From assembly GCA_002346225.1 (NCBI GenBank), contig DDYY01000071.1, forward strand, positions 1 through 64,000: a stretch of 64,000 nucleotides of DNA, written 5' to 3'. A model generated the notes under the pieces. The model made no database searches. It was given only the letters and a program-made list of their open reading frames with translations, and was not told the DNA's origin. This document shows positions 34,421 through 42,812 of the stretch, piece by piece. The first letter of the stretch is position 1; every line of letters starts with the position of its first letter. The position numbers and the translations under genes are program-made. The DNA is from Bacteroidetes bacterium UBA3022 (GTDB lineage Bacteria > Bacteroidota > Bacteroidia > Chitinophagales > BACL12).

Positions 34421-36202
34421 GCTTCCCTTGCTGATTCCCGAGCCCCTTTCCTCAATGTCGTATTCTATCACATAGACGTAGGCCCTTACTTCGCATTCCC
34501 TATCACCAAACTTGCCATCCCATCCCTGGTTGATATCGCTGGTTTCGAATACCATCTGCCCCCACCTATTAAATATTTTCATATTGTATTGGTTCATCAG
34601 AGAGCAATCGAGCTGCTTGAAGATATCATTTACACCGTCGTTATTCGGCGTGAACGCGTCAGGCACAATGATTTCGCAAATGCAGGGGTCGGGGATAACA
34701 TCGATAAAAGCACGTGTCACACAGCCATTGGAATTCACGTCAACGTAATAAGTACCCGGCGTACTGACTGTGAGGGTATTGCCGGTTGAACCATCTATCC
34801 ATGTATAGACAAATACCGGATCGCCGGCAATGATGGTAGCGGTTTCATCGGGACACAATAAGATATCAGGACCTAAATTCACGGAGGGGAAACTGGAATA
34901 ATTGACAGCTATGGAATCCTGATCACTGCATATACCCAGGGTTGCCGTTACAAAATACAAGCCGTCATCATTCACTTCGAATATGGGAGCAGTGCTACCG
35001 TCCTGCCAGAGATAAGTGGCGCCCGGGTTGGTAGCGTCCAAAATCAAAGTTTCATCCAAACCGCAGACTACGGTATCCGGTCCGAAGTTCACGAGTGGAA
35101 CAGGGTTGTAATTGACATTTACGGTATCTGCATCCACACATGTGCCTACCTGCACAGCCACTGAGTAGGTGCCCGGTTCGCTGATGGTGAAGATGGGCAA
35201 CGTGGAGCCATTATTCCACAAATAGCTGCCGCCGGCAATAGTAATATTATAGGTAAACGTACTTCCTTCGCAGAGTTCCAGATCATCACCCAGATCCACC
35301 AGCTCCGGTGAACCAATGGTAATGGTAACATCATCGGTAATGGTATTACCACATTCGTCCGTTAGCGTGACGGTATAAGTAGTGGTGACTGTTGGTGTAA
35401 ACCATGGATTAAAGATGGTAGGATCGGAAACGCCCGTTGCCGGAGACCAGTTGTAGGAGGCAAAACCTTCCGGCACCGTCAATTGGACACTATCGCCGGG
35501 GCATAGAAGGACATCTGCCAGCTCGTCTACTGCCGTAATATAATCCAAACAAACAATCTGGTCATTAAATGATCCGCCTGTGGCCGCAGTAAAGCCCATA
35601 TACACAAAGGGATCACCACCGAAAATATCACTGACAATGTCGCCCGTGTAGGAAATCCTGAGATCGCAGTCGACGAAACATTGCACTTCCTGAGTTGCCG
35701 GATTCCAGGTGATTCTTACCTGGTGATAGGCTCCGTCTTCTGCGTTGATGGAACCGGATAAGATTTGCGTCACAGGCGTTAAGGCAGTGGGTGCCGAATG
35801 GGAAAGTACACCATCCTGCATAATGGCCATATGGTCATACGACGGATCACTGTTATCGGCATTCTGCCAGGTGTCGAACTCAATAGCTAAGGAGGGTTCG
35901 ATATCTTCATACCCCAGGCCACCACCCGTTGATCCCAGTCCGGTACTCACCGGCTGCAAAACAAAGGCTATCCCATCAGCTCCGGAGGCATCCAGGTCAC
36001 CGAGGTATATTTCGAAGTTTACTTCGAAGTTATCTTCCAGATTGATGAGCGAATCGTACCAGACAGAACCCGCCTGATTGGTAATTTCTTCCGTTAGCTG
36101 AAAACAACCGTCGCCAAGTTCAAAAGCATCGCCATTTAAAACAAACTGACCGTGGACAGTCACTGCCAGGCAACAAAGCAAGAGTACAGGTAATTTTTTC
36201 AT
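34403..36202 (-). CDS. L-type lectin-domain T9SS type B adhesin 1
   Basis: 599 residues. Signal peptide 1-19; L-type (legume-like) lectin domain about 20-225, with SLAIEFDTWQNADNSDP and GAYHQVRITWNPATQ; a PKD/Ig-like domain 226-297; three repeats of about 70 residues (300-369, 370-438, 439-506) each carrying an L-W-x-x-GST core; and a C-terminal gliding-motility type domain from 507 (PDAFTPNNDGVNDIF, KIFNRWGQMVFET), the T9SS type B sorting signal. It should be displayed at the cell surface and bind sugars. It is the last of three tandem paralogues. Confidence 0.88.
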   Translation of the reverse strand: MKKLPVLLLCCLAVTVHGQFVLNGDAFELGDGCFQLTEEITNQAGSVWYDSLINLEDNFEVNFEIYLGDLDASGADGIAFVLQPVSTGLGSTGGGLGYEDIEPSLAIEFDTWQNADNSDPSYDHMAIMQDGVLSHSAPTALTPVTQILSGSINAEDGAYHQVRITWNPATQEVQCFVDCDLRISYTGDIVSDIFGGDPFVYMGFTAATGGSFNDQIVCLDYITAVDELADVLLCPGDSVQLTVPEGFASYNWSPATGVSDPTIFNPWFTPTVTTTYTVTLTDECGNTITDDVTITIGSPELVDLGDDLELCEGSTFTYNITIAGGSYLWNNGSTLPIFTISEPGTYSVAVQVGTCVDADTVNVNYNPVPLVNFGPDTVVCGLDETLILDATNPGATYLWQDGSTAPIFEVNDDGLYFVTATLGICSDQDSIAVNYSSFPSVNLGPDILLCPDETATIIAGDPVFVYTWIDGSTGNTLTVSTPGTYYVDVNSNGCVTRAFIDVIPDPCICEIIVPDAFTPNNDGVNDIFKQLDCSLMNQYNMKIFNRWGQMVFETSDINQGWDGKFGDRECEVRAYVYVIEYDIEERGSGISKGSLLLIR

Positions 36203-36270
36203 AGGTCTTTAGCGTGGGCTAAAATAGAGATTGTTCTTCATTTTACTGCTTTCCGATGAAGGGAGAGGCC

Positions 36271-39200
36271 TTAGCGGAGGAGTGTTACATTGCCATAAAC
36301 AACCTTGCTTACTCCAAAAGTGAGCAGCACTTCCGCCACTACGGCATAGGTACCTGCCATTGCCTGCTCCCCATTGCTGCCGCCATCCCAACCGTTGGTC
36401 TCCATGCCGGCAGGTAAATTAGCACCTTGCCAGATTAAGCTGCCCCAGCGGTCATATACCCGCAAACTGCTGATCATGGCAATGTCGGAACCATAAATAA
36501 ACAAGTAGTCATTGACACCATCTCCGTTAGGAGTAAAAGCGTTGGGCACGAAGACCGTGATGTCATCAAATGGAAGCACGGTAACCGTTATCGTATCGTA
36601 GGCTACACAGCCCTGATTGCTGAAACTGGTTACATAATAAGTGGTGGTACTTTCAGGCTGGGCATAGGGCGACTGACAACCTGTACAGGAAAGTCCGTCA
36701 GCAGGCGACCATTCAAAAACCGAGCCTCCCGAAGCTTCAAGAGGAGTGCCGGTACCTTCAATGATGGAAATATCAGCACCTGCATTCACTGCATTGGCAA
36801 TAACCTGAATATTGGCCGACAATTCGCTGCTGCAACCATTAGCATCTGTGTAATTATAGGTTAATGTATGCAAGCCCACTCCCGCTGCAGCAGGATAAAA
36901 ATAGCCCGCTGTTACACCGGGACCAGTGAATATTCCGCCACCGGGTGTAGCTTCCAGCAGCAAAGGTGCCGCTTCCTGACACAGTGGTGATGCCGGGAAA
37001 AAAGTCAAAACAGGATCGGGGTAAATGGTAATGGAGAAAGTATCCTGTTCCGAGCACCCCGGAGAATCATAATAGACATTGTACACGCCCGCCGTGCTGG
37101 TCTCCAGATTAATGGTACCATCTTCAGGGTCGATGGAACAGCCTGCATCCGCCGAAAAAATACCTCCCGGATTCAATACAAAGGGCGTAGTCAACCCCTC
37201 TCTGCAATAGGCTGGTGCATCATATTCAAAAAAAGCATCTACAATTGAATCGATGTTAACTACCTGGCTGCTGCTGCTGGAGCAAAGGCCTGCAGGTGTT
37301 GTATAGGTGATGATATAGACAGCCGGTGCGGCAGCAGCGAGATCTAAGGCTCCGGTTATCGGATCCACACTTAGCCCTGCCGGTGAAACAGAAAAGGACC
37401 CACCGGGGGTTGCTATACTCAGGGGCAATGCACTTCCAAAAGGACAATAGGTATCCGCGGGGTATACAAAAGAAGAATCGTCGTTGGCATCGATAGTGAT
37501 GGATACCGTAGTTGCATCCTGGCAAGGACCATCCGGTGTGGTATAAGTGATGAAATACGTTACACCCACTGTTCCTGTTTCCAGGTTGATGGTACCGGAA
37601 ATAAAATCTATGGATAAGCTCGCCGGTGAAACGGAAAAAGTGCCACCCGGTGTGGCAATAAAATCAGGATCCAACACACCGGTCGCACAGAACAAATCAC
37701 CCGGATAACTGAATCCGGGATCGTCCAGTGGCAATATCTCTATATCAAAAGTGGCTTCTTCACCACAATCACCCAAGGAGGTGAGATAATTAATAGTATA
37801 AACCGTTCCGATTGTACCTGTGCTCAAATCTATTTCTCCGGTAGCGGCATACACATCCAGTCCGGCGGGAGTGACGCTGAAGGTACCACCTATAGTAGCA
37901 ATGGTTGAGGGCAACACTGTACCTGTAGGACAGTAGCTATCGTCAGGATATGCGAAAAAAGGATCTTCAAAATCCTGAATCGTAATAGTGAATGAATCGG
38001 TTGCTGAACAGAACAAACTTACATCATAATAAATCGTATAAGTAGTGCCTACTGTTGTTGTAGCCAGGTCAATTCCACCTGTTGCAGGATTGATAAAAGC
38101 ATCGTCCGGTTCAATGGAGAAAATCCCTCCTGGAGTGGCAATGTCATCAGGTATAGCTACACCGGATGCACAATAAACGGAGGCAGGATAGCTGATGGCA
38201 GCATCCGGAAATGGTTCAATGATAATGGTTTCTGTGTGTGCTTCCGGACAACCGTCGAAGGGTGAAATATATTCTATGACATAATCGCCTGGAATGGCAC
38301 CGTCCAGCGTCAGTTCTCCGGTGGAGACATTGATGGTAAGGCCATCCGGTTCAGCGGTAAACAGACCTCCCGGCAAATCGAGCACAGTGGGAAGCACGGT
38401 ACCTTCTGCACAGTAAGTAGTTGTACCATAGGTAAAGAAGGAATTGTCCTGGTTGACATAAATGGTTACAGTATCGGAAAACAAATCGCCACATTCTGTG
38501 GCAAAGTTCACGATGTAAACGGTGGTATCTGTGGGGAAGAAAAATGGATTAGCACTTCCGGGATCACTGATGCCGGTGGCGGGCGACCATGTATATGTAT
38601 CATAGCCAGCAGGCGCAAACAATTGCACAGAATCCCCCTCACATATGGCTGCATCGGCAATGGTATCGGGTGGCATCGGATTGGTAAAGTTTTCAAAGCA
38701 CACCGTTTGATTATTTACTGCCCCACCCGTGGCAGCGGTGAAACCAAAGTACACTTCCGGGTCTCCCCCAAAAATATCTTCTACAATGTCGCCGGTATAG
38801 GAAACGCGGAAATTACAATCGACGTAGACATAGAGTGTTTGCTCCTCGGCTACCCATTTGATAAGGTAATCATGGTAGGCGCCATCTTCCAGGTTAGACA
38901 CTCCGGGTAAAATCTGGTAGTACGTAGTGAGTGGTGTTGCTCCGAAATGGCTTACAGAACCATTGCTGATGACAGCCAGGTGGTCATAGGTAGGGTCGGC
39001 GAAGGTACCATTCTGATAGGTATCAAACTCCACGGCCACAGACGGACTGATACTTTCATACCCTAATGAGCCGCCATCAATTCCAATACCGGTATTGTTT
39101 TGCTGCAGAACGAATGTCATGCCATCTGCACCGCCATCTGAAGCGCCCAGGTTCAGTTGAAATGTAAAATCAAAACTGTTTTCCAGATTGATAAGCGAGT

Positions 39201-39345
39201 CTTTCCATACTGCTCCTTCCTGTGAAGTGATGGTGGTAGTGAGCCTGAAACAGTCGCCACCCAGCGATATCGCATCCCCTACCAGGTTGTATTGTGCAAA
39301 GAGCATCGAAGGCAATAATGCCACTATGAGTAAGAGCTGTCTCAA
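36271..39345 (-). CDS. L-type lectin-domain T9SS type B adhesin 2, repeat-expanded
   Basis: 1024 residues. The start is TTG: no ATG or GTG fits in frame with an intact signal peptide (MRQLLLIVALLPSMLFAQ). Domain order: lectin about 19-222 (SVAVEFDTYQNG, GFTAATGGAVNNQTVCFENF); a PKD-like domain about 230-298; six tandem Ig-like repeats of about 80 residues (300-777), each with an Y-C-x-x-G core followed by TPGGxFSxxP and a final YxITYxxP; a degenerate seventh (778-849); another PKD-like domain; and the C-terminal type B signal (FVPNAFTPNGDGVNDYLF). The repeat block makes it 1.7 times its neighbours' length. Likely a surface sugar-binding adhesin with an extended stalk. Confidence 0.88.
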   Translation of the reverse strand: MRQLLLIVALLPSMLFAQYNLVGDAISLGGDCFRLTTTITSQEGAVWKDSLINLENSFDFTFQLNLGASDGGADGMTFVLQQNNTGIGIDGGSLGYESISPSVAVEFDTYQNGTFADPTYDHLAVISNGSVSHFGATPLTTYYQILPGVSNLEDGAYHDYLIKWVAEEQTLYVYVDCNFRVSYTGDIVEDIFGGDPEVYFGFTAATGGAVNNQTVCFENFTNPMPPDTIADAAICEGDSVQLFAPAGYDTYTWSPATGISDPGSANPFFFPTDTTVYIVNFATECGDLFSDTVTIYVNQDNSFFTYGTTTYCAEGTVLPTVLDLPGGLFTAEPDGLTINVSTGELTLDGAIPGDYVIEYISPFDGCPEAHTETIIIEPFPDAAISYPASVYCASGVAIPDDIATPGGIFSIEPDDAFINPATGGIDLATTTVGTTYTIYYDVSLFCSATDSFTITIQDFEDPFFAYPDDSYCPTGTVLPSTIATIGGTFSVTPAGLDVYAATGEIDLSTGTIGTVYTINYLTSLGDCGEEATFDIEILPLDDPGFSYPGDLFCATGVLDPDFIATPGGTFSVSPASLSIDFISGTINLETGTVGVTYFITYTTPDGPCQDATTVSITIDANDDSSFVYPADTYCPFGSALPLSIATPGGSFSVSPAGLSVDPITGALDLAAAAPAVYIITYTTPAGLCSSSSSQVVNIDSIVDAFFEYDAPAYCREGLTTPFVLNPGGIFSADAGCSIDPEDGTINLETSTAGVYNVYYDSPGCSEQDTFSITIYPDPVLTFFPASPLCQEAAPLLLEATPGGGIFTGPGVTAGYFYPAAAGVGLHTLTYNYTDANGCSSELSANIQVIANAVNAGADISIIEGTGTPLEASGGSVFEWSPADGLSCTGCQSPYAQPESTTTYYVTSFSNQGCVAYDTITVTVLPFDDITVFVPNAFTPNGDGVNDYLFIYGSDIAMISSLRVYDRWGSLIWQGANLPAGMETNGWDGGSNGEQAMAGTYAVVAEVLLTFGVSKVVYGNVTLLR
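36799..38448 (-). repeat. six ~80-residue tandem repeats plus a degenerate seventh within lectin 2
   Basis: Residues 300-849 of lectin 2. Repeats 2 to 5 are the most alike, each with ATPGG(I/T/S)FS(V/I)xPA and D/N-x-x-T/S-G-x-I/L-D-L. Repeat 1 and repeat 6 are more divergent, and the last unit (778-849) is degenerate. The DNA copies are not identical, so this is an old expansion. Confidence 0.85.
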
Positions 39346-39391
39346 GGGTTTGGAGGTTCGAAAGGTAAATATACTGAAAACACCTGTTTTC

Positions 39392-41182
39392 TCAGCGCAT
39401 TAGCAGCACTGTGCCCCTTATCAGTTGTTCTTCCTGCCCTGAGCGAAAGCGAGCTACATAAATGTAGGTGCCCATTTCCTGCGGCACACCGGAAAAATCT
39501 CCATTCCATCCGGTACTGCTGTCATTACCGGAATACACCAAAGTGCCCCACCGGTTCCATACTTCCATATAGAAATCTTCAATAGCTGCGAATAACACTG
39601 GTCGAAAGAAATCGTTGTTGCCGTCCCCATTGGGCGTGAATACATTGGGGAAATACATATCGTTCAGACAATCGGAAATAACGGTCACCTGATCTTCTGC
39701 AACACAACCTTCGGCAGAAGTTACCACAACAGAAAACACACCTGCCGTATCGAGCAGATAAGTCGGATCGGTACTGCCATCCTGCCAGAGATAGGTTGCC
39801 CCCTCATTATAGACACTAAGCCATTCTGTATCGCCAAAGCATAAGTACCTTGTCGGAAAACCCAGATCGACATCAGGTTCCGGATAAACTTCTATGGCTA
39901 CAGAATCGGTGGCGGAACAGCCTTCTGCATTGGAAACAGTGCAGATATATAAGCCCGCTGCTGCAACAGAAATAACCTGCGAAGTGGCACCCGTATTCCA
40001 GCTATAGGTGCTGTAACCACTTCCGGCATCCAATACAATACCATCTCCTTCGCAAAACCCAGCGCTTTCCGCAAAGTTCAATACCGGAATCTCTGCCACA
40101 TCAAGAATTTGAATAGTATCAGCGGCTGGACACAATCCTCCACCACTGGCAGTAACCCAGTAGGTTCCGGGCTCTGTGATTTCAATAGCAGGCCCGCTTG
40201 CTCCCGTATTCCAGGTGTAAGTGCCGTAACCTGGTGTTGCTGTCAAGGTATAGCCTTCACAAACGATGGTATCGGCGCCCAGGTTTAAAGGATCTTCAGC
40301 TATGGCAACAGTAACTGTATCATATATCGTGTATCCACATTCATCTGTAAGACTTACTGTATAGTTCGTAGTTACATCTGGCCATACATCAGGATTGGGA
40401 ATAGCAGTATTGCTAATATTATAATCGGGCGACCAACTATATGATGCAAAGCCATCCGGAACGGTCAAAGTGATTGTATCTCCTGTACAAATGGATACAT
40501 CCTCCAGTTCGTCTACTGCTGAAACGTAATTGAAGCAAACTTCCTGGTTGTTGAATAAAGACCCTGTTGCAGCTGTAAAGCCCATGTACACCAGCGGATT
40601 GCCATCAAAAATATCGTTGATTATATCGCCGGTATAGCTGGTTCTTAAATCGCAATCTACAAATACACTCAGCGTTTGGCTAGCTGCATTCCAAACAATA
40701 TTTCCATTGTGATAGCTGGCATCTTCTACATTAGCTACACCTTCAATAATATATTGATAGGGCGTAAGTGCTGAAGGTAAAGCATGACTCAGCAAGCCAT
40801 CGCGCATGATGGCCACATGGTCAAAGGGAGGGTCGTCATTGACATCATTGTCGTAAGAATCAAACTCGATATTGACCGATGGATTGATTCCTTCATACCC
40901 CAAACCGCCACCCGAGCTGCCCAGACCTGTACTCACAGGTTGCAACACGAATGCCATGCCATCTGCGCCCCCATCCGAATCTCCTAAATAGAATGCAAAA
41001 TCTACATTAAAATCGTTCTCCAGACTAATAAGGGAGTCATACCACATGGAACCTGCCTGCCATGCCACGGCTTGCGTAAGGGAATAACAATTATCCCCGA
41101 TACTGGTAGCCTCCCCATTCAAAATGAACTGGGCTTGCAATGGTGCACTGATACAGCTTAATATAATTATCCATCGATGCAT
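39392..41182 (-). CDS. L-type lectin-domain T9SS type B adhesin 3
   Basis: 596 residues from the ATG at 41182. A TTG at 41197 is open in frame but lies inside the -7 element, so it is rejected. Signal peptide ends near LQAQF. Lectin domain about 19-220 (SVNIEFDSYDNDVNDDP, GNIVWNAASQTLSVFV), a PKD-like domain, two or three Ig-like repeats with YxWNTGA cores, a YLWQDGSTDPTY unit, and the C-terminal type B signal (FPNVFTPNGDGNNDFFRP, EVWNRWGTLVY). First of three tandem paralogues and closest in plan to lectin 1. Confidence 0.88.
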   Translation of the reverse strand: MHRWIIILSCISAPLQAQFILNGEATSIGDNCYSLTQAVAWQAGSMWYDSLISLENDFNVDFAFYLGDSDGGADGMAFVLQPVSTGLGSSGGGLGYEGINPSVNIEFDSYDNDVNDDPPFDHVAIMRDGLLSHALPSALTPYQYIIEGVANVEDASYHNGNIVWNAASQTLSVFVDCDLRTSYTGDIINDIFDGNPLVYMGFTAATGSLFNNQEVCFNYVSAVDELEDVSICTGDTITLTVPDGFASYSWSPDYNISNTAIPNPDVWPDVTTNYTVSLTDECGYTIYDTVTVAIAEDPLNLGADTIVCEGYTLTATPGYGTYTWNTGASGPAIEITEPGTYWVTASGGGLCPAADTIQILDVAEIPVLNFAESAGFCEGDGIVLDAGSGYSTYSWNTGATSQVISVAAAGLYICTVSNAEGCSATDSVAIEVYPEPDVDLGFPTRYLCFGDTEWLSVYNEGATYLWQDGSTDPTYLLDTAGVFSVVVTSAEGCVAEDQVTVISDCLNDMYFPNVFTPNGDGNNDFFRPVLFAAIEDFYMEVWNRWGTLVYSGNDSSTGWNGDFSGVPQEMGTYIYVARFRSGQEEQLIRGTVLLMR

Positions 41183-41194
41183 GGGAACAGGTAT

Positions 41195-41202
41195 CAAAAT
41201 TA
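41195..41202 (-). promoter_or_regulatory. -7 element (TAATTTTG) for lectin 3
   Basis: Minus-strand TAATTTTG matches TAnnTTTG and ends 12 bases before the ATG at 41182. Its position rules out the TTG at 41197 as start. It may drive all three lectin genes. Confidence 0.5.
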
Positions 41203-41243
41203 AGATTTATCACCTATTTTGGTGTTGAAATAATGATTCAACA

Positions 41244-41579
41244 ATGAATGACCTGCATTACGATGATTTTATTAAAATCGACATGCGTATAGGCACGATT
41301 ATTACTGCAATGGAATTCCCGGAGGCCAGAAAACCTGCCTATAAGCTAACTATTGATTTCGGGGAACTGGGAATAAAGCGCTCCAGTGCACAGATAACAG
41401 ATTACTACAGCTGTGCTGAGCTGGAGGGAAAACAAATCGTTGCCGTCGTCAATTTTCCGCCCAAACAAATAGCCAATTTTATCTCCGAATGTCTGGTGCT
41501 GGGGGCGATAGATGCCGAGGGAAAAGTGGTTCTGCTCGAACCTCAACAGCCTGCTGCGAATGGCCTTCGCATCAGCTGA
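41244..41579 (+). CDS. csaA: tRNA-binding protein CsaA-like
   Basis: 111 residues forming one OB-fold tRNA-binding domain. YDDFIKIDMRIGTIITAMEF and ARKPAYKLTIDFG match the CsaA/EMAP-II-like pattern, and AVVNFPPKQIANFISECLVLG is the second conserved part. CsaA binds tRNA and assists protein folding or secretion in other bacteria. The stop abuts the convergent SUI1 gene with no gap. Confidence 0.88.
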   Translation: MNDLHYDDFIKIDMRIGTIITAMEFPEARKPAYKLTIDFGELGIKRSSAQITDYYSCAELEGKQIVAVVNFPPKQIANFISECLVLGAIDAEGKVVLLEPQQPAANGLRIS

Positions 41580-41924
41580 TCAACCACCGGCCATTTTATA
41601 TTTATACCCCCCTGCTTCCAGAAAGGCGGTGACCTTCGTGCGCTGATCGCCTTGAATGAGTATACAACCATCTTTGACCGTTCCGCCTGTCCCGCACTTC
41701 GACTTCAGGTCCTTTCCCAGTTGCTGCAAGTCCGCATCCGTACCCACAAAACCTTCCACTATGGTTACTTCCTTGCCACCGCGCTGCTTCTTATCTCGAT
41801 ACACTTTCAGCTTTTGCTGTTGAGGAGGTAAGGTAGCCGCTGTATCCTCAGGCTCCTCTTCAAACCGGAACCTGGGATCGGTTGAAAAGACAAAACCACG
41901 CTTATCCGCTTTCTTCTTTGCCAT
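41580..41924 (-). CDS. SUI1/eIF1-family translation factor (YciH-like)
   Basis: 114 residues. The C-terminal 80 carry the SUI1 fold: KEVTIVEGFVGTDADLQQL, the basic KSKCGTGGTVKDGCILIQGDQ cut here at GTGGTVKDG, and KVTAFLEAGGYKYKMAGG. The N-terminal 35 are basic and disordered. It may affect start-codon choice by analogy with eIF1. It is the last gene of a three-gene unit with the lipid kinase and LtaS-like gene, 9 bases after the kinase. Confidence 0.9.
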   Translation of the reverse strand: MAKKKADKRGFVFSTDPRFRFEEEPEDTAATLPPQQQKLKVYRDKKQRGGKEVTIVEGFVGTDADLQQLGKDLKSKCGTGGTVKDGCILIQGDQRTKVTAFLEAGGYKYKMAGG

Positions 41925-41933
41925 GGTGCAAAT

Positions 41934-42812
41934 TTACCTGTTAGCCATCACCTTGAGGGCACGTGGCAACACTTTTATCCTGAACTCCTTTTCCTTTCTG
42001 AAGGTTTCACCATCGATCTGCAGATAGGCCGGTCGCGATGATGTTATTGCTATTTCCTTACCGCGCATGTATTGCAATGTTCGGCTGTTGTGGTGACGGT
42101 TCAGCAATACCTGTAGCACCAGCAACACCGCTCTCCATTTGGGCAAATTCCTCAGCAAGACAATATCCAGCTCGCCATCCTGGATATCTGCCAGAGGTGC
42201 TATCTGCACATCGTATCCATATTGATTAGAATTACATATATTAATCATAAATGCTGATCCGGTATGGCGTTGACCGTCATTTTCTATATCAAAATCAAAC
42301 GGCTTGAATACACCTAAGCTCTTGATGGCACTCCATGTGTAAGCTGCAAAGCCACGCGCTTTTTCCCTGTCAAACACCTTGGCTACAAATGCATCAAAGC
42401 CAATACCTATCAGACTAAAGAAGGGCCGTCCGTTAACCGTTCCTACATCTATGGCCATGCTGCTGCCATGGTTCAATACACCAATTGCTTCCCGTACTTT
42501 CATGGGATAGCCAAGATGCCTGGCCAGACCGTTTCCAGAGCCGAAAGGCAAAATCCCCAGCACTGTATCCGACCCTATCAACGCGCAGGCCACTTCATTG
42601 ACAGAGCCATCACCTCCGGCAACCACTACTACATCTATCCCATCCCTTACCGCCTGCTCTGCAATTTCCGTTGCATGCCCTCTGCGCTCGGTATAGACTA
42701 TCTGATGTTCATAGAGATCATGATTCAGGCAGGCTGCAATATGAGCAGGTATTGCATCTTTGCGCTTTACCCCTGCAATAGGGTTAATAATAAATAATAT
42801 ACGTTTCTTCAC
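41934..42812 (-). CDS. YegS/BmrU-family lipid kinase
   Basis: 292 residues from a GTG that overlaps the LtaS-like stop codon by 4 bases (GTGA). The DAGK catalytic domain shows NPIAGVKRKD, the ATP-site VVAGGDGSVNEVAC and the second glycine loop PFGSGNGLARHLG. The C-terminal beta-sandwich ends with LQIDGETFRKEKEF. It phosphorylates diacylglycerol-like or sphingoid lipids; the exact lipid is unknown. Tight coupling with a phosphoglycerol transferase-like protein suggests recycling of diacylglycerol, by analogy with LTA systems; this is inference. Confidence 0.88.
   Translation of the reverse strand: MKKRILFIINPIAGVKRKDAIPAHIAACLNHDLYEHQIVYTERRGHATEIAEQAVRDGIDVVVVAGGDGSVNEVACALIGSDTVLGILPFGSGNGLARHLGYPMKVREAIGVLNHGSSMAIDVGTVNGRPFFSLIGIGFDAFVAKVFDREKARGFAAYTWSAIKSLGVFKPFDFDIENDGQRHTGSAFMINICNSNQYGYDVQIAPLADIQDGELDIVLLRNLPKWRAVLLVLQVLLNRHHNSRTLQYMRGKEIAITSSRPAYLQIDGETFRKEKEFRIKVLPRALKVMANR

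Noticed and set aside
36799..38448. CRISPR-like array
   Set aside because: The repeats are 80-residue protein repeats within one open frame, with no identical short DNA repeats or spacers.
41183..41197. TTG start for lectin 3
   Set aside because: It overlaps the TAATTTTG -7 element; the ATG at 41182 gives a normal signal peptide.
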